Assembly: GCF_007744675.1 (NCBI RefSeq)
Contig: NZ_CP036269.1
Location: forward strand, 3,265,546-3,329,545
Length of the DNA: 64,000 nt
From: Gimesia alba
GTDB taxonomy: Bacteria; Planctomycetota; Planctomycetia; Planctomycetales; Planctomycetaceae
Direction of reading: 5' to 3'
Numbering within the stretch: position 1 is the first letter of the stretch; each line of letters opens with the position of its first letter. The position numbers were made by a program, and so were the translations under genes. The notes beneath the pieces are model-generated. The model had not been told where the DNA came from and searched no databases. It saw only the letters and a list, made by a program, of their open reading frames with translations. This document shows, in pieces, positions 48,872 through 57,821 of the stretch.

Positions 48872-49579
48872 ATGATTTCAGTAAATAATCTTTGTGTACA
48901 AGTTGGTGAGTTCAGCCTGGAGGATATCAGCTTTGAAGTGCCTCAGGGGCACTATGCGGTATTAATGGGCAAGACAGGTAGTGGAAAGACGACGATTCTG
49001 GAAACGATTTGTGGTTTGAAGAAAGTGCTTTCCGGAACGATCCACCTGAACGGGAAACTGATGACGCATGCCAAACCATCTGAGCGTGAGATTGGTTATG
49101 TCCCTCAGGATGGTGTGCTGTTTCATACGATGACGGTCAGAGATAATCTGGCCTTTGCGCTGGAACTCCGAAAATGGAGCAAAAAGGCAATCAATAAACG
49201 TGTGGACGAGTTGGCCGACCTGCTGGGGATTACAGAGTTACTCGATCGGACTCCGCATGGATTAAGTGGAGGGGAAACGCAACGCGTTGCGCTGGGGCGG
49301 GCTCTGGCAGCCAAGCCTGCCTTTTTGTGTCTGGATGAGCCTTTAAGTGCATTGGACGAACATACGCGTGAAGAAATGTGTGTGCTGCTGAGTGATGTAC
49401 AACGATTGACCCGCGTTACAACATTGCATATCACACATAATCTTTCAGAGTCCGATCGACTAGGAGATATCAAATTACGGATTGAAGGGGGTGCGGTTCA
49501 TCAGGTCTCAACGGGCGGCACGGAGAAAATTTCGGGACAGCCGAATCAGGTAAGTCAGACAACAAAATCAACCCCGTGA
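48872..49579 (+). CDS. Molybdate/tungstate ABC transporter ATPase, ModC-like
   Basis: The 235-residue ATPase has Walker A GKTGSGKTT, the Q-loop PQDGVLFHTMTVRDNLAF, signature LSGGETQRVALGRALAA, Walker B FLCLDEPLSALDE and the H-loop HITHN. It powers the ModB-like permease. It lacks the C-terminal TOBE domains of classical ModC (about 350 residues), so feedback by bound oxyanion at that site is not expected. The final 25 residues are Gln/Ser/Thr rich. Confidence 0.92.
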   Translation: MISVNNLCVQVGEFSLEDISFEVPQGHYAVLMGKTGSGKTTILETICGLKKVLSGTIHLNGKLMTHAKPSEREIGYVPQDGVLFHTMTVRDNLAFALELRKWSKKAINKRVDELADLLGITELLDRTPHGLSGGETQRVALGRALAAKPAFLCLDEPLSALDEHTREEMCVLLSDVQRLTRVTTLHITHNLSESDRLGDIKLRIEGGAVHQVSTGGTEKISGQPNQVSQTTKSTP

Positions 49580-49606
49580 AATCTGCGAAAAGGAAAGCGG
49601 AATCAA

Positions 49607-49885
49607 ATGAAGATTGTAGTGGAGTATTCGGCACAGGTTAAAAAAGCCGCCGGTGTGGGAAAAGAAGAATTCGAGGTTAATGAGGGGAGCTCTCTGCAGG
49701 AACTTGTCAAACAAGTGGCAGAAAATCATGCAGCTTCTTTAAAATCAATTCTGTTCCCGAATTCAGACGAGTTACACCCGTCGATCCTGTTGTTTGTCTC
49801 CAATCAGCAGGTGTTGTGGGAGGAACCGTTTACTTTAGAACCGCATCATGTCGTGACGATTCTCTCGCCGATTTCCGGCGGATGA
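49607..49885 (+). CDS. MoaD/ThiS-family ubiquitin-like sulfur carrier
   Basis: The 92-residue beta-grasp protein ends in the required Gly-Gly (LSPISGG), which is adenylated and thiocarboxylated by an E1-like enzyme. The core is MKIVVEYSAQVKKAAGVGKE, then ILLFVSNQQVLWEEPFTLEP and HHVVTILSPISGG. The order next to ModABC-like genes and an MoeB-like gene points to a MoaD-type role in molybdopterin synthesis, though ThiS-like service elsewhere is possible. A MoaE partner is not in the window. A GGAAAG ribosome binding site precedes ATG 49607. Confidence 0.88.
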   Translation: MKIVVEYSAQVKKAAGVGKEEFEVNEGSSLQELVKQVAENHAASLKSILFPNSDELHPSILLFVSNQQVLWEEPFTLEPHHVVTILSPISGG

Positions 49886-49935
49886 TTTCCTTTTTTAATA
49901 CATCGGCAATGAAAATTTAGTGAGAGACAGGAGTC

Positions 49936-50688
49936 GTGATGTCTGGTTTCGCTCCCCTGACAGATGAAGAACGAGCAGTTTATGAATGGCAGATCTGGGT
50001 ACCGGAGTTTGGTGAAGCCGGCCAGGAGAAATTGAAAAATGCGTCGGTGCTGGTCTCGCGTTGCGGGGGGCTGGGCAGCGTGGTGGCCTATGAACTGGCA
50101 GCGGCAGGAATTGGCAAACTGGTGATTGCTCATGCAGGAAATGTCAAACCGAGTGATTTAAATCGCCAGTTATTGATGACGCATGACTGGTTAGGTAAGC
50201 CGCGTGTGGAATCGGCAGAACGTCGTCTGAAAGAGTTGAATCCCCGCCTGGAAATTGTCGCCGTTCCCGAAAATCTGAATGAAGAAAACGCGGAACAGCT
50301 TGTGAATCAGGTCGATTTAATTGTTGATTGTGCCCCGCTCTTCCCTGAACGCTATGCGATGAATCGTCAATCGGTATTACAGAATAAGCCGTTAATTGAG
50401 TGTGCCATGTATGACCTGGAAGCACAGATTACAACATTCATACCCGGTCAAACGGGCTGTTTGTCCTGTCTGTTTCCTAATGATCCGCCCGCCTGGAAAC
50501 GTGAGTTTCCCGTGTTTGGCGCTGTGTCAGGAACTGTCGGCTGTATCGCGGCGATGGAGGCGATCAAGGTTCTGTCCGGATTGGGAGAGCCGCTGACAAA
50601 TCAGTTGTTGATGTTTGATTTGCGGGACATGACATTTCGGCGAAATACAATTCAACGCCGGACAAACTGCCCCGTTTGTGGGACATAG
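49936..50688 (+). CDS. MoeB/ThiF-family adenylyltransferase (E1-like)
   Basis: The 250-residue protein adenylates the C-terminal Gly of the carrier encoded just upstream. The ATP site has the NRQLLM motif with its Arg and Gln, VDLIVDCAPLFPERYAMN, and the zinc cysteines in GCLSCLF and CPVC. The N-terminal loop, normally GxGGxG, reads RCGGLG, so the first Gly is Arg. There is no C-terminal rhodanese domain, so sulfur must come from another protein. It lies 50 bases after the carrier gene. The linked transporter supports a molybdenum/tungsten cofactor role, by inference. Confidence 0.9.
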   Translation: MMSGFAPLTDEERAVYEWQIWVPEFGEAGQEKLKNASVLVSRCGGLGSVVAYELAAAGIGKLVIAHAGNVKPSDLNRQLLMTHDWLGKPRVESAERRLKELNPRLEIVAVPENLNEENAEQLVNQVDLIVDCAPLFPERYAMNRQSVLQNKPLIECAMYDLEAQITTFIPGQTGCLSCLFPNDPPAWKREFPVFGAVSGTVGCIAAMEAIKVLSGLGEPLTNQLLMFDLRDMTFRRNTIQRRTNCPVCGT

Positions 50689-50726
50689 AAGAAGATGCGT
50701 TTGATTTAATTAATAGGAGAGATCAC

Positions 50727-52157
50727 ATGAAAATTCAGAACCGTCCGTATCTGTTGATTATTGTTCTTTTGACATGGATCTCTGCTGGTAACGACAGCCG
50801 CGTGTTGTCTGCCGAGGTGACGAGGCAGTCTGAATGGCGCGCCGCGGCGGGTTCGGTTGTCATCACTCCGGAAAAGTCGATGTGGATGTCAGGCTACGCA
50901 GCACGCACGAAGCCTTCGGAAGGGAAGGTTCACGATCTGTTTGCGAAAGTGTTAATCATTGAGGATGCGAAAGGGCAAAAGATCGTTCTGATTACGACGG
51001 ACTTAATCGGAATTACGCCGGCACTCCGCGATCCAATTGCTGCTCGTCTGGAATCAGAGTATCAGATTCCTTCCGCAGCACTGTTGATGAATGCCTCGCA
51101 TACACACTGTGGTCCCGAGTTGAGGGAAAAGAAGGCATCCCGTCGCGGACTGGGAGGAGATCGTGGGGCTGAGGCGCGCGAGTACACTCAGTCACTGGTC
51201 AAAAAAATAGTGAAGCACGTCGGCGAAACATTGCCTCGGCTGGAGCCGGTGACGTTAAAATATTCTTATGGTCGGGCCGGGTTCGCGATGAATCGGCGTT
51301 TGCCGACTCCGAAGGGCGTCATTAATAGTCCACATCCCGAAGGTCCAGTAGATCAGCGGGTACCAGTGTTGAGTGTGGCGCGTCCTGATGGTTCTGTGAT
51401 GGCAGCGCTCTTCGGATATGCCTGTCATAATACCACGCTTAGCTTTTATCAGTTTTGCGGTGACTACGCCGGATTTGCGCAGGAATATCTGGAAGCCGAT
51501 CATCCGGGAATGGTGGCGTTATTTATGATGGGGTGCGGCGGCGATCAAAACCCGTATCCCCGTCGGACATTGGATCTGGCAAAACAACATGGGCGTGCTC
51601 TGGCTAACGCGGTGGAAACTGCTCTGTCTGTCAAGCAGTCTCGCTTGATTCATGGTCCTCTTGGAATCGCGATGGATGATGTTGAGTTGGAGTTTGCCAC
51701 ACCCCCTTCCCGTGAGGAATTGCTCAAATCCCAAGAGACGGGAAACAAGTATGAGAAAAGTCATGCGACACGGCTGTTAGCACAACTGAAAGAACGAGGG
51801 GGAATACAAACGACATATGCCTTCCCTTTACAGGTAATCCAGTTTGGAAATGATCTGACATTGGTTGCGATTTGCGGCGAGACGGTCGTTGATTACTCGT
51901 TACGTCTGCAATCAGAGCTAAAATCGGGTTTTGGTGTTGCTGAAAGTGTAGAACCGATTGTCTGGGTCGCCGGTTATTCCAACCATGTATTTGGATATCT
52001 GCCTAGCCTGCGGGTGTTGAAAGAAGGTGGATACGAGGGAGCCCGAGCGATGATTTATTCTTCTTATCCGGGACCGTTTACTGATTCCGTAGAAAACCGA
52101 GTCACATCGAAAATACATCATCTCACCGAACAGGCCCGTCAGGCTGTGAAGAAGTGA
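50727..52157 (+). CDS. Neutral/alkaline ceramidase N-terminal-domain-like secreted protein
   Basis: The 476-residue protein has an N-terminal hydrophobic signal (about residues 7-25). The neutral/alkaline ceramidase-like fold follows, with ITTDLIGIT, NASHTHCGPEL (metal-binding His pair), FGYACHNTTL and FMMGCGGDQNPYPR. True ceramidases are longer and have an extra C-terminal Ig-like domain, absent here. Many planctomycetes carry such shorter homologues of unknown substrate. ATG 50727 is chosen because TAGGAGA precedes it; an upstream start would lie inside the MoeB-like gene. It is the last gene of the co-directional block. Confidence 0.85.
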   Translation: MKIQNRPYLLIIVLLTWISAGNDSRVLSAEVTRQSEWRAAAGSVVITPEKSMWMSGYAARTKPSEGKVHDLFAKVLIIEDAKGQKIVLITTDLIGITPALRDPIAARLESEYQIPSAALLMNASHTHCGPELREKKASRRGLGGDRGAEAREYTQSLVKKIVKHVGETLPRLEPVTLKYSYGRAGFAMNRRLPTPKGVINSPHPEGPVDQRVPVLSVARPDGSVMAALFGYACHNTTLSFYQFCGDYAGFAQEYLEADHPGMVALFMMGCGGDQNPYPRRTLDLAKQHGRALANAVETALSVKQSRLIHGPLGIAMDDVELEFATPPSREELLKSQETGNKYEKSHATRLLAQLKERGGIQTTYAFPLQVIQFGNDLTLVAICGETVVDYSLRLQSELKSGFGVAESVEPIVWVAGYSNHVFGYLPSLRVLKEGGYEGARAMIYSSYPGPFTDSVENRVTSKIHHLTEQARQAVKK

Positions 52158-52345
52158 GATAAGCATTCCTGAATCAGGTCTGGCCTGCATAACAAGCCCG
52201 ATTTGTCACGTATTTTCTCTATTTTGGTGGAAGTTTGTATTTTAAGTTCTCTTTTCTAACCCATATATTTAGAATAGGTTAATACGAAATCAAGATATTG
52301 AGATCTGTTAAGATCAAACCATTTTTCTCTCGGAGTAGACAAGTG

Positions 52346-54556
52346 ATGCGCCAGCACCTTTTCAAAAGTATAACATTCGCACTGGTTAGTGTGTTATCGA
52401 CGGTTATGTTTACCTCTGTTGTACAGGCCCAGACAGATCAGGAAGTGACAGAGTCCCGTTTGAAGGGGGTCGAATTTCTCAAGTCGCAGCAGAAAGAAGA
52501 TGGAAGTTGGGAGTACGAAGGACATCCTGTCGGCATTACGGCACTCTGCACGATGGCGTTGCTTGAAAACGGAATCCCAGTGAATGATCCTGTGATTCGG
52601 AAAGGCCGCGAGTTTGTCCTGAAAGAGTCAGATAAGTTGAAGTCCACATACGATCTAGCGCTGGCGATCTTATTACTCTCGCGGGTGGGAGACCGGGAGG
52701 ACAAAGTTCAGATTCGAAGGTTTGCTGCACGCTTGATTGCCGGACAGACCACAACCGGTGGCTGGACTTATTCTTGTCCCCTGGCGTCTGCCAGTTCATT
52801 GAATAATCCGCGAGCCCGACCCAAATTAGGGACTTCTCCAGGAGATAACAGCTGTACGCAGTTTGCTGTGCTCGGCTTATGGACTGCATCCCGCTCCAAT
52901 ATCAATATTGATAATTCGATGATTGGTGTGGCCCGACGATTTGTTGAGACACAAAACGAAGATGGTGGCTGGCCTTACGCCATGCCCAAGGATGATAAGG
53001 CAGAGCCTTCACGAAATTCCATGACATTGGCGGGCCTGTTTTGTCTGACAGTTGCCCGTGCGGCGAAAATCCGGTCGTTACAGGAAGAACAGGAAAAAGA
53101 GGGTGAATCCAGAGCATCAGATCAAAAAGAGGGTGAGACACTAGTGTCCGATCCGATTTTTGCCAAAGGCCTTGAAATGGCGGGGAAATATGCAGCAGGA
53201 ATCAATGCATCCTCTGCTCGTTATTTTCTCTGGTCTACGGAACGCGTGGGGGTCTTGCTGGGGCTGGAAAAACTGGGGGACACCGACTGGTTTTCCAGAG
53301 GCGCCAGTGCGTTGATCAAAACTCAGAAAGAAGATGGGAGCTGGGAGAATTCGAGAGGAAAACTGGCTGATACTTCGTTTGCGATCCTTTTTCTGCGGAA
53401 GGCCAATCTGGGAAGTGATATTTCTCGGATGTTGAACGGCGAGCCGGAAAAGAAATTTCAGATTTATACTCAGGCAAAGAAACCGGAATTTGAGAAACTG
53501 GAAGACGCTGTGACTGCAGCGAAAGCGGGAGACTTGATTCGCGTCAACGGCGATGGCCCTTTCCGAATTCCGCATGTTGAAATTGATAAAGATTTAACGA
53601 TCGAAGCAGGCTTTGGTTATTCCCCGGTCTTTGTGTATACCAGAGGACGCAATAAACTGGGATTACGAGCCCGTCCGGAACGAGATCCGAATGTGCGACA
53701 CATCTTACGCGTTTCAAAGGGGACGCTGGCACTGGAAGGAATCGCGTTTGAATTCGATCCACCAGAAGTTGGTAAAGAGATTCCCTGGGCGGCAATTGTC
53801 GTGAATGGTGGAAATCTAAAAATGCTGAACTGCACTATCTCAGAGCAGAATGATAAAGGTATGGCCGCCATTCAGTTTCTAAAGCCAACTGATTCTTCCA
53901 TTACGAACTGCTTTTTCGTCGGCGGACGGGCTGCGATTGAAATTGAAGGAACCGGGAAACAGACTGTGCTGGTGGATGGTTCCGTATTATTCTCGCGAAA
54001 AATATTTTCTATTCTCAAGAGTTCCGGTGCATCGGCAGGTGGAGATATCAATCTGAACATTTCGCATAGCACGATTCAGGGTGAGGATGTCTTTGACTTC
54101 GAACGCTTTGTCAAAAACATCCATGTGAAGAGCGACCATACCGCCTATAAAGTTGATAACCTGGGATTATCGATGTTGTCTTTGAAGTCTTCAAAAGAAA
54201 ATCGTTCTTTTGAAGGTGATGGAAATGTTTATGATGTCGATAAATGGCTGGGGATGAGCGGTAAAGCAGATCCTGGTGTGACCGATATTAAAAGCTGGAG
54301 TCGATTCTGGGGTAATACGGATGACGACTCTTTAGAGGAAACGATTTCGTTCGTGCAGCGCCGTCCCAATAATTCCTTTAATCATCGGTATAAACCTGAG
54401 GATTGGGAATTGTCTGAAGATTCCAAGGTTGCTGCGCGGCAGTATGATCTGGGAGTCAAGTCATTCAATGTGGGAGCCGGTCTGGGATTCAGCCGATTTC
54501 GCAGCAGTATTCTGTATAACGAATGGAAACAGAAACAGGTGGCCGAAGCCAAGTGA
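52346..54556 (+). CDS. Secreted terpene-cyclase-repeat and beta-helix fusion protein
   Basis: The 736-residue protein has a signal peptide (about residues 5-32). A prenyltransferase/squalene-cyclase-like helical region (about 40-365) follows, with QW-type repeats: GVEFLKSQQKEDGSWEYEG, ARRFVETQNEDGGWPY and LIKTQKEDGSWEN. Then comes a right-handed parallel beta-helix (about 375-640), with VEIDKDLTIEAGFGYSPV and LKMLNCTISEQNDKG as repeated strands. The acidic DXDD protonation motif of true cyclases is not visible, so catalysis is doubtful. A surface or polysaccharide role is possible. The start is ATG 52346 or the adjacent GTG 52343. Confidence 0.85.
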   Translation: MRQHLFKSITFALVSVLSTVMFTSVVQAQTDQEVTESRLKGVEFLKSQQKEDGSWEYEGHPVGITALCTMALLENGIPVNDPVIRKGREFVLKESDKLKSTYDLALAILLLSRVGDREDKVQIRRFAARLIAGQTTTGGWTYSCPLASASSLNNPRARPKLGTSPGDNSCTQFAVLGLWTASRSNINIDNSMIGVARRFVETQNEDGGWPYAMPKDDKAEPSRNSMTLAGLFCLTVARAAKIRSLQEEQEKEGESRASDQKEGETLVSDPIFAKGLEMAGKYAAGINASSARYFLWSTERVGVLLGLEKLGDTDWFSRGASALIKTQKEDGSWENSRGKLADTSFAILFLRKANLGSDISRMLNGEPEKKFQIYTQAKKPEFEKLEDAVTAAKAGDLIRVNGDGPFRIPHVEIDKDLTIEAGFGYSPVFVYTRGRNKLGLRARPERDPNVRHILRVSKGTLALEGIAFEFDPPEVGKEIPWAAIVVNGGNLKMLNCTISEQNDKGMAAIQFLKPTDSSITNCFFVGGRAAIEIEGTGKQTVLVDGSVLFSRKIFSILKSSGASAGGDINLNISHSTIQGEDVFDFERFVKNIHVKSDHTAYKVDNLGLSMLSLKSSKENRSFEGDGNVYDVDKWLGMSGKADPGVTDIKSWSRFWGNTDDDSLEETISFVQRRPNNSFNHRYKPEDWELSEDSKVAARQYDLGVKSFNVGAGLGFSRFRSSILYNEWKQKQVAEAK

Positions 54557-54619
54557 TCCGCTTTCCATCAGGTCGGAATTGATTTTTTGTTCGATTCCGC
54601 TAGAATTCCAGTGCGTCTG

Positions 54620-54653
54620 GCTTTCAGGGGCGTCCCTGAAAGCTTTCTTTTCT
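54620..54653 (+). terminator. Rho-independent terminator after the beta-helix gene
   Basis: A 10-bp perfect stem GCTTTCAGGG/CCCTGAAAGC with a 4-base loop is followed by a T-rich run (TTTCTTTTCT). Confidence 0.85.
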
Positions 54654-54692
54654 ATCTTCGCTTCGACGGTGAGAAAGTTCACCGCTATTTGA

Positions 54693-55796
54693 ATGAACGC
54701 CAGTAAATTGCGCCGCCAGATTATATTCGAGGCGGCACGACTGATGTATTCCCGGCAAGAGACCGAATATTATCGAGCTAAAATGAAGGCCGCCCGCAAA
54801 GTCTGCCAGGGGTGGGTAAAGCCGGCCGACCTCCCCAGTAATCGTGAAATTCGCGACGAAATCCAACGCTTCGCCTGCACATTCGAAGGAGATGCACGCA
54901 CTGAGAATCTGCTTTCGATGCGCCTGCAGGCACTCCGTTTTTTACGGTTATTTGCCCCCTTTCACCCCAAGCTGATTGGCAGCACGCTGACCGGCCATAT
55001 TCGCAAGGGGTCGGATATTGACATTCATGTCTTCTCACATAGCTGTGAAGCGGTGACTGCGCGACTGGATGACGAAGGGATTCCCTATCGTGTCGAGCAT
55101 AAGAACGTGAGAAAACATGGTGAAGAACGCATTTTTACCCACATCCATGTGCAGGATGAATATCCTGTTGAATTGACTGTTTATTCGACAGAAAAATCGA
55201 GTTATGGATTTAAATGTTCGATTACCGGGAAACAGATTGAACGGGCGACCCTGCCGGAATTCGAACAGCTTCTGCAGAAAGAATACCCGGGCATTGATCT
55301 GGATCAGCGACTGGCAGAGATAGAGCAAAGCATGGATCGATTTCAGATTTATCGTATATTGCTGTTACCATTGGCCGGGGTCAAGCAATCACGAAAGTAT
55401 CATCCCGAAGGGGACGCCTTGTATCACAGTCTCCAGGTTTATGATCTGGCCTGTGATGAACTGCCGTACGATGAGGAATTTCAACTGGCGGCTCTGTTAC
55501 ATGATGTCGGAAAAGCCATCGATCCCAAAGATCATGTCGAAGCAGGCTTGCAGGCTTTGGAAGGTTTGATTACAGAGAGAACAGCCTGGTTGATTCGACA
55601 TCACATGGATGCCCATGCCATCAAAGACGGAAGGATTGGGGCACGTGCCCGGCGGCGGCTGATGGCGAATGAAAATTTTGAAGACCTGTTGCTGCTGGAA
55701 GAATGTGATCAGGCCGGTCGAGAGCCCGGCGTTGAAGTGCCTGACGTCGACGATGCACTGGAAGCGGTTCGTGAGCTGGCCCGGCTTTGTGACTGA
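54693..55796 (+). CDS. Nucleotidyltransferase-like and HD-domain fusion protein
   Basis: The 367-residue protein has an N-terminal helical part (1-85). A minimal nucleotidyltransferase-fold motif follows: Gly96-Ser97, then GSDIDIHVF with Asp108 and Asp110. The C-terminal HD phosphohydrolase domain (about 240-330) has YHSLQVYDLA, AALLHDVGKAI (H270, D271) and WLIRHHMDAH. Bacterial CCA-adding enzymes and GlnD share this NTase-then-HD order, but their conserved RNA-binding or ACT regions are absent. It could modify a nucleotide, RNA or a protein; the substrate is unknown. It follows the terminator at 54620 and ends 61 bases before the pseudo-receiver gene. Confidence 0.82.
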   Translation: MNASKLRRQIIFEAARLMYSRQETEYYRAKMKAARKVCQGWVKPADLPSNREIRDEIQRFACTFEGDARTENLLSMRLQALRFLRLFAPFHPKLIGSTLTGHIRKGSDIDIHVFSHSCEAVTARLDDEGIPYRVEHKNVRKHGEERIFTHIHVQDEYPVELTVYSTEKSSYGFKCSITGKQIERATLPEFEQLLQKEYPGIDLDQRLAEIEQSMDRFQIYRILLLPLAGVKQSRKYHPEGDALYHSLQVYDLACDELPYDEEFQLAALLHDVGKAIDPKDHVEAGLQALEGLITERTAWLIRHHMDAHAIKDGRIGARARRRLMANENFEDLLLLEECDQAGREPGVEVPDVDDALEAVRELARLCD

Positions 55797-55857
55797 AACA
55801 GAGCACGATTGAATTATTAAATACTAATATAATGATATCTCTGAGAGGATTACCTTG

Positions 55858-56229
55858 ATGGCGAAGCGTGTACTGAGTGTGGGACAATGTATGCCGGATG
55901 CAAATGCGATCGCTCGTTTTCTGACGACCCACTTCGATGTAGCGATTGAAGAATCCGACCTTGAATTCGATACGATGGAAAAACTTAAACAGCAGTCTTA
56001 CGACCTGGTGATGATCAATCGGAAACTGGATGCTGACTACAGTGATGGGATTGAGCTGATACAGAAGATCAAACAATCCTCTGATGTGAAACCGTGCCGC
56101 CTGATGCTGGTTTCCAATTATCCGGAGTACCAGGAACAAGCGGTTCAGGCCGGCGCAGAATACGGCATCGGGAAAAACGAATATCGGAACCCGGAGACCG
56201 TGACGCGATTAGCGCCTTATCTGGGCTGA
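55858..56229 (+). CDS. Pseudo-receiver (CheY-like) protein lacking phospho-Asp
   Basis: The 123-residue protein has the alternating strand and helix pattern of a receiver. The acidic pair after strand 1 is replaced (VLSVGQCMPD, positions 9-10 Gly-Gln). The phospho-acceptor position is Asn54 (MINRKLDADYSDG). A Ser in strand 4 (MLVSNY) and a Lys (IGKNEY) are kept. It therefore cannot be phosphorylated in the usual way, and may bind partners constitutively. Starts are ATG 55858 or TTG 55855. Its last 13 bases overlap the convergent amidohydrolase gene. Confidence 0.8.
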   Translation: MAKRVLSVGQCMPDANAIARFLTTHFDVAIEESDLEFDTMEKLKQQSYDLVMINRKLDADYSDGIELIQKIKQSSDVKPCRLMLVSNYPEYQEQAVQAGAEYGIGKNEYRNPETVTRLAPYLG

Positions 56230-57821
56230 TAACGGACGTAGCGACCGGGGAGTTTTTCCGAATTGATTTCAAGGGGCTGGTTATTGTGCACGATCGGTAC
56301 GCCGTTCGACAGTACGTATTCAATGCCGGTCGAGAATTGTTGTGGATTGTCGTAGGTTGCGTTGTCTTGCACGGTTTCTGGATCAAACACCACAACGTCA
56401 GCAAAGTAACCTTCTTTTAACTGACTACGTTTGCCGAGTCCGAACCGTTGGGCAGCTGATCCGGACAGTTTAAAAACGGCATCTTCCAGTGAGAAGAGTT
56501 GGTGATCTCTGACACACGGGCCAAGCAGGCGTGCCGCCGAGCCGAACTGCCGCGGATGGATCATGCCCCCCTCCATATAAATGCCGTCGGTGCCCATCAT
56601 ATACAGGTCATGTTTCAGAACGGGATCGACCAGACGATCATCGCCCATATTGAATACGAGCAGCACGGCCATCTGTTCTTCGATGAGCAGATTGATTAAG
56701 GCTTCTTCTTTGGGGAGGCCGCTCTCTTCGACATACTGGCTCAGTGACTTGCCTTGGTGATGTTTGTTTTTCTCCGTAAGAACCCAGGCGATCTGAATTG
56801 CCGAGATATTCAGCAGATAGTTTTCCAGGCCGTACTTGAAACGCTGCTGCATTTCCGGTTGTTTTAATTTTTCGATAGCTTTGCGGGGGCCATCTTCAAA
56901 CACTTCGTAAGGCAGAAGGAAGTGCAGCATGGTCGAGCCGGGCTGGTAGGGATAGACGTCGAACGAGATATCGACTTCGTGGCGTGCGATTTGATCAATA
57001 TATTCCAGGGCTTCCTCAGCCTGACCCGGGTGCTGGCCTTTCATGTGTGAAATGTGTACTTTGACCCCTGCCCGTTTGCCGATTTCGACCAACTCCTTGA
57101 TCGCAGGCATTAAGGTTTTTTTATAGCGAATGTGGGAAACATACAGGCCGTCGTACTCTGCCATTGCCTGGCAGGCTTCCACGAGTTCATCCGTTGTCGA
57201 GAAACATTGCGCGACATAATCGAGGCCGGTGGAAATCCCCACTGCTCCTGCTTCCATTCCTTTATGGACTTCGCTGCAGATCTGTTTCATCTGGAAATCA
57301 TCGACGCGCTGGCGGCTGAAACCACAGTTCATCGCACGCAGATTGGCATACGGAATGTGTGTCATCACATTCTGCACATTCCTGCCGTCGATGAGATTCA
57401 TATAGTCTTCCAGAGATTCCCAGCCCGTATATTCTTCAGGATAGAGCCCGTCCAGTGACAGCAGGTAATGGATCCAGTCTTGTGCGGTGCAGCGATCGAC
57501 GGGCGCGTAGGAGATCCCGTCTGCCATGATCACTTCGGTGGTAAAGCCCTGAGATGTTTTCGAGATAAAGTTGGGCGTATTCAGCAGCCAGCTGTCAGAG
57601 TGGTTGTGTACATCAACAAAGCCGGGGCAGACGATTTTACCTTGAGCATCAATCGTCTGCGATCCGGTGGCATTCTGCAGATCTCCCAATGCTGTGACTT
57701 GATCCCCTTTAATGCCGACGTCCGCTCGATATCGGGGAGCACCGGTGCCATCAATGACAGTACCGCCTTGAATCAGGACATCAAAATCAGGGTTTTGAGG
57801 GGAAGAATCGTTGGTGTTCAT
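56217..57821 (-). CDS. N-acyl-D-amino-acid deacylase-like amidohydrolase
   Basis: The 534-residue metal-dependent amidohydrolase has the N-terminal beta sandwich QGGTVIDGTGAPRYRADVGI, the HxH site GFVDVHNHSD, a VGISTGLDYVAQ strand, the HISHMKG site, and the Asp-containing GTDGIYMEGG. The C-terminal ADVVVFDPETVQDNATY is also diagnostic. The pattern matches D-aminoacylase/N-acyl-D-glutamate deacylase, which would recycle D-amino acids from peptidoglycan or release them from N-acyl forms. No signal peptide is seen. The start is ATG 57821. The 3' end overlaps the convergent receiver gene by 13 bases. Confidence 0.9.
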   Translation of the reverse strand: MNTNDSSPQNPDFDVLIQGGTVIDGTGAPRYRADVGIKGDQVTALGDLQNATGSQTIDAQGKIVCPGFVDVHNHSDSWLLNTPNFISKTSQGFTTEVIMADGISYAPVDRCTAQDWIHYLLSLDGLYPEEYTGWESLEDYMNLIDGRNVQNVMTHIPYANLRAMNCGFSRQRVDDFQMKQICSEVHKGMEAGAVGISTGLDYVAQCFSTTDELVEACQAMAEYDGLYVSHIRYKKTLMPAIKELVEIGKRAGVKVHISHMKGQHPGQAEEALEYIDQIARHEVDISFDVYPYQPGSTMLHFLLPYEVFEDGPRKAIEKLKQPEMQQRFKYGLENYLLNISAIQIAWVLTEKNKHHQGKSLSQYVEESGLPKEEALINLLIEEQMAVLLVFNMGDDRLVDPVLKHDLYMMGTDGIYMEGGMIHPRQFGSAARLLGPCVRDHQLFSLEDAVFKLSGSAAQRFGLGKRSQLKEGYFADVVVFDPETVQDNATYDNPQQFSTGIEYVLSNGVPIVHNNQPLEINSEKLPGRYVRYQPR

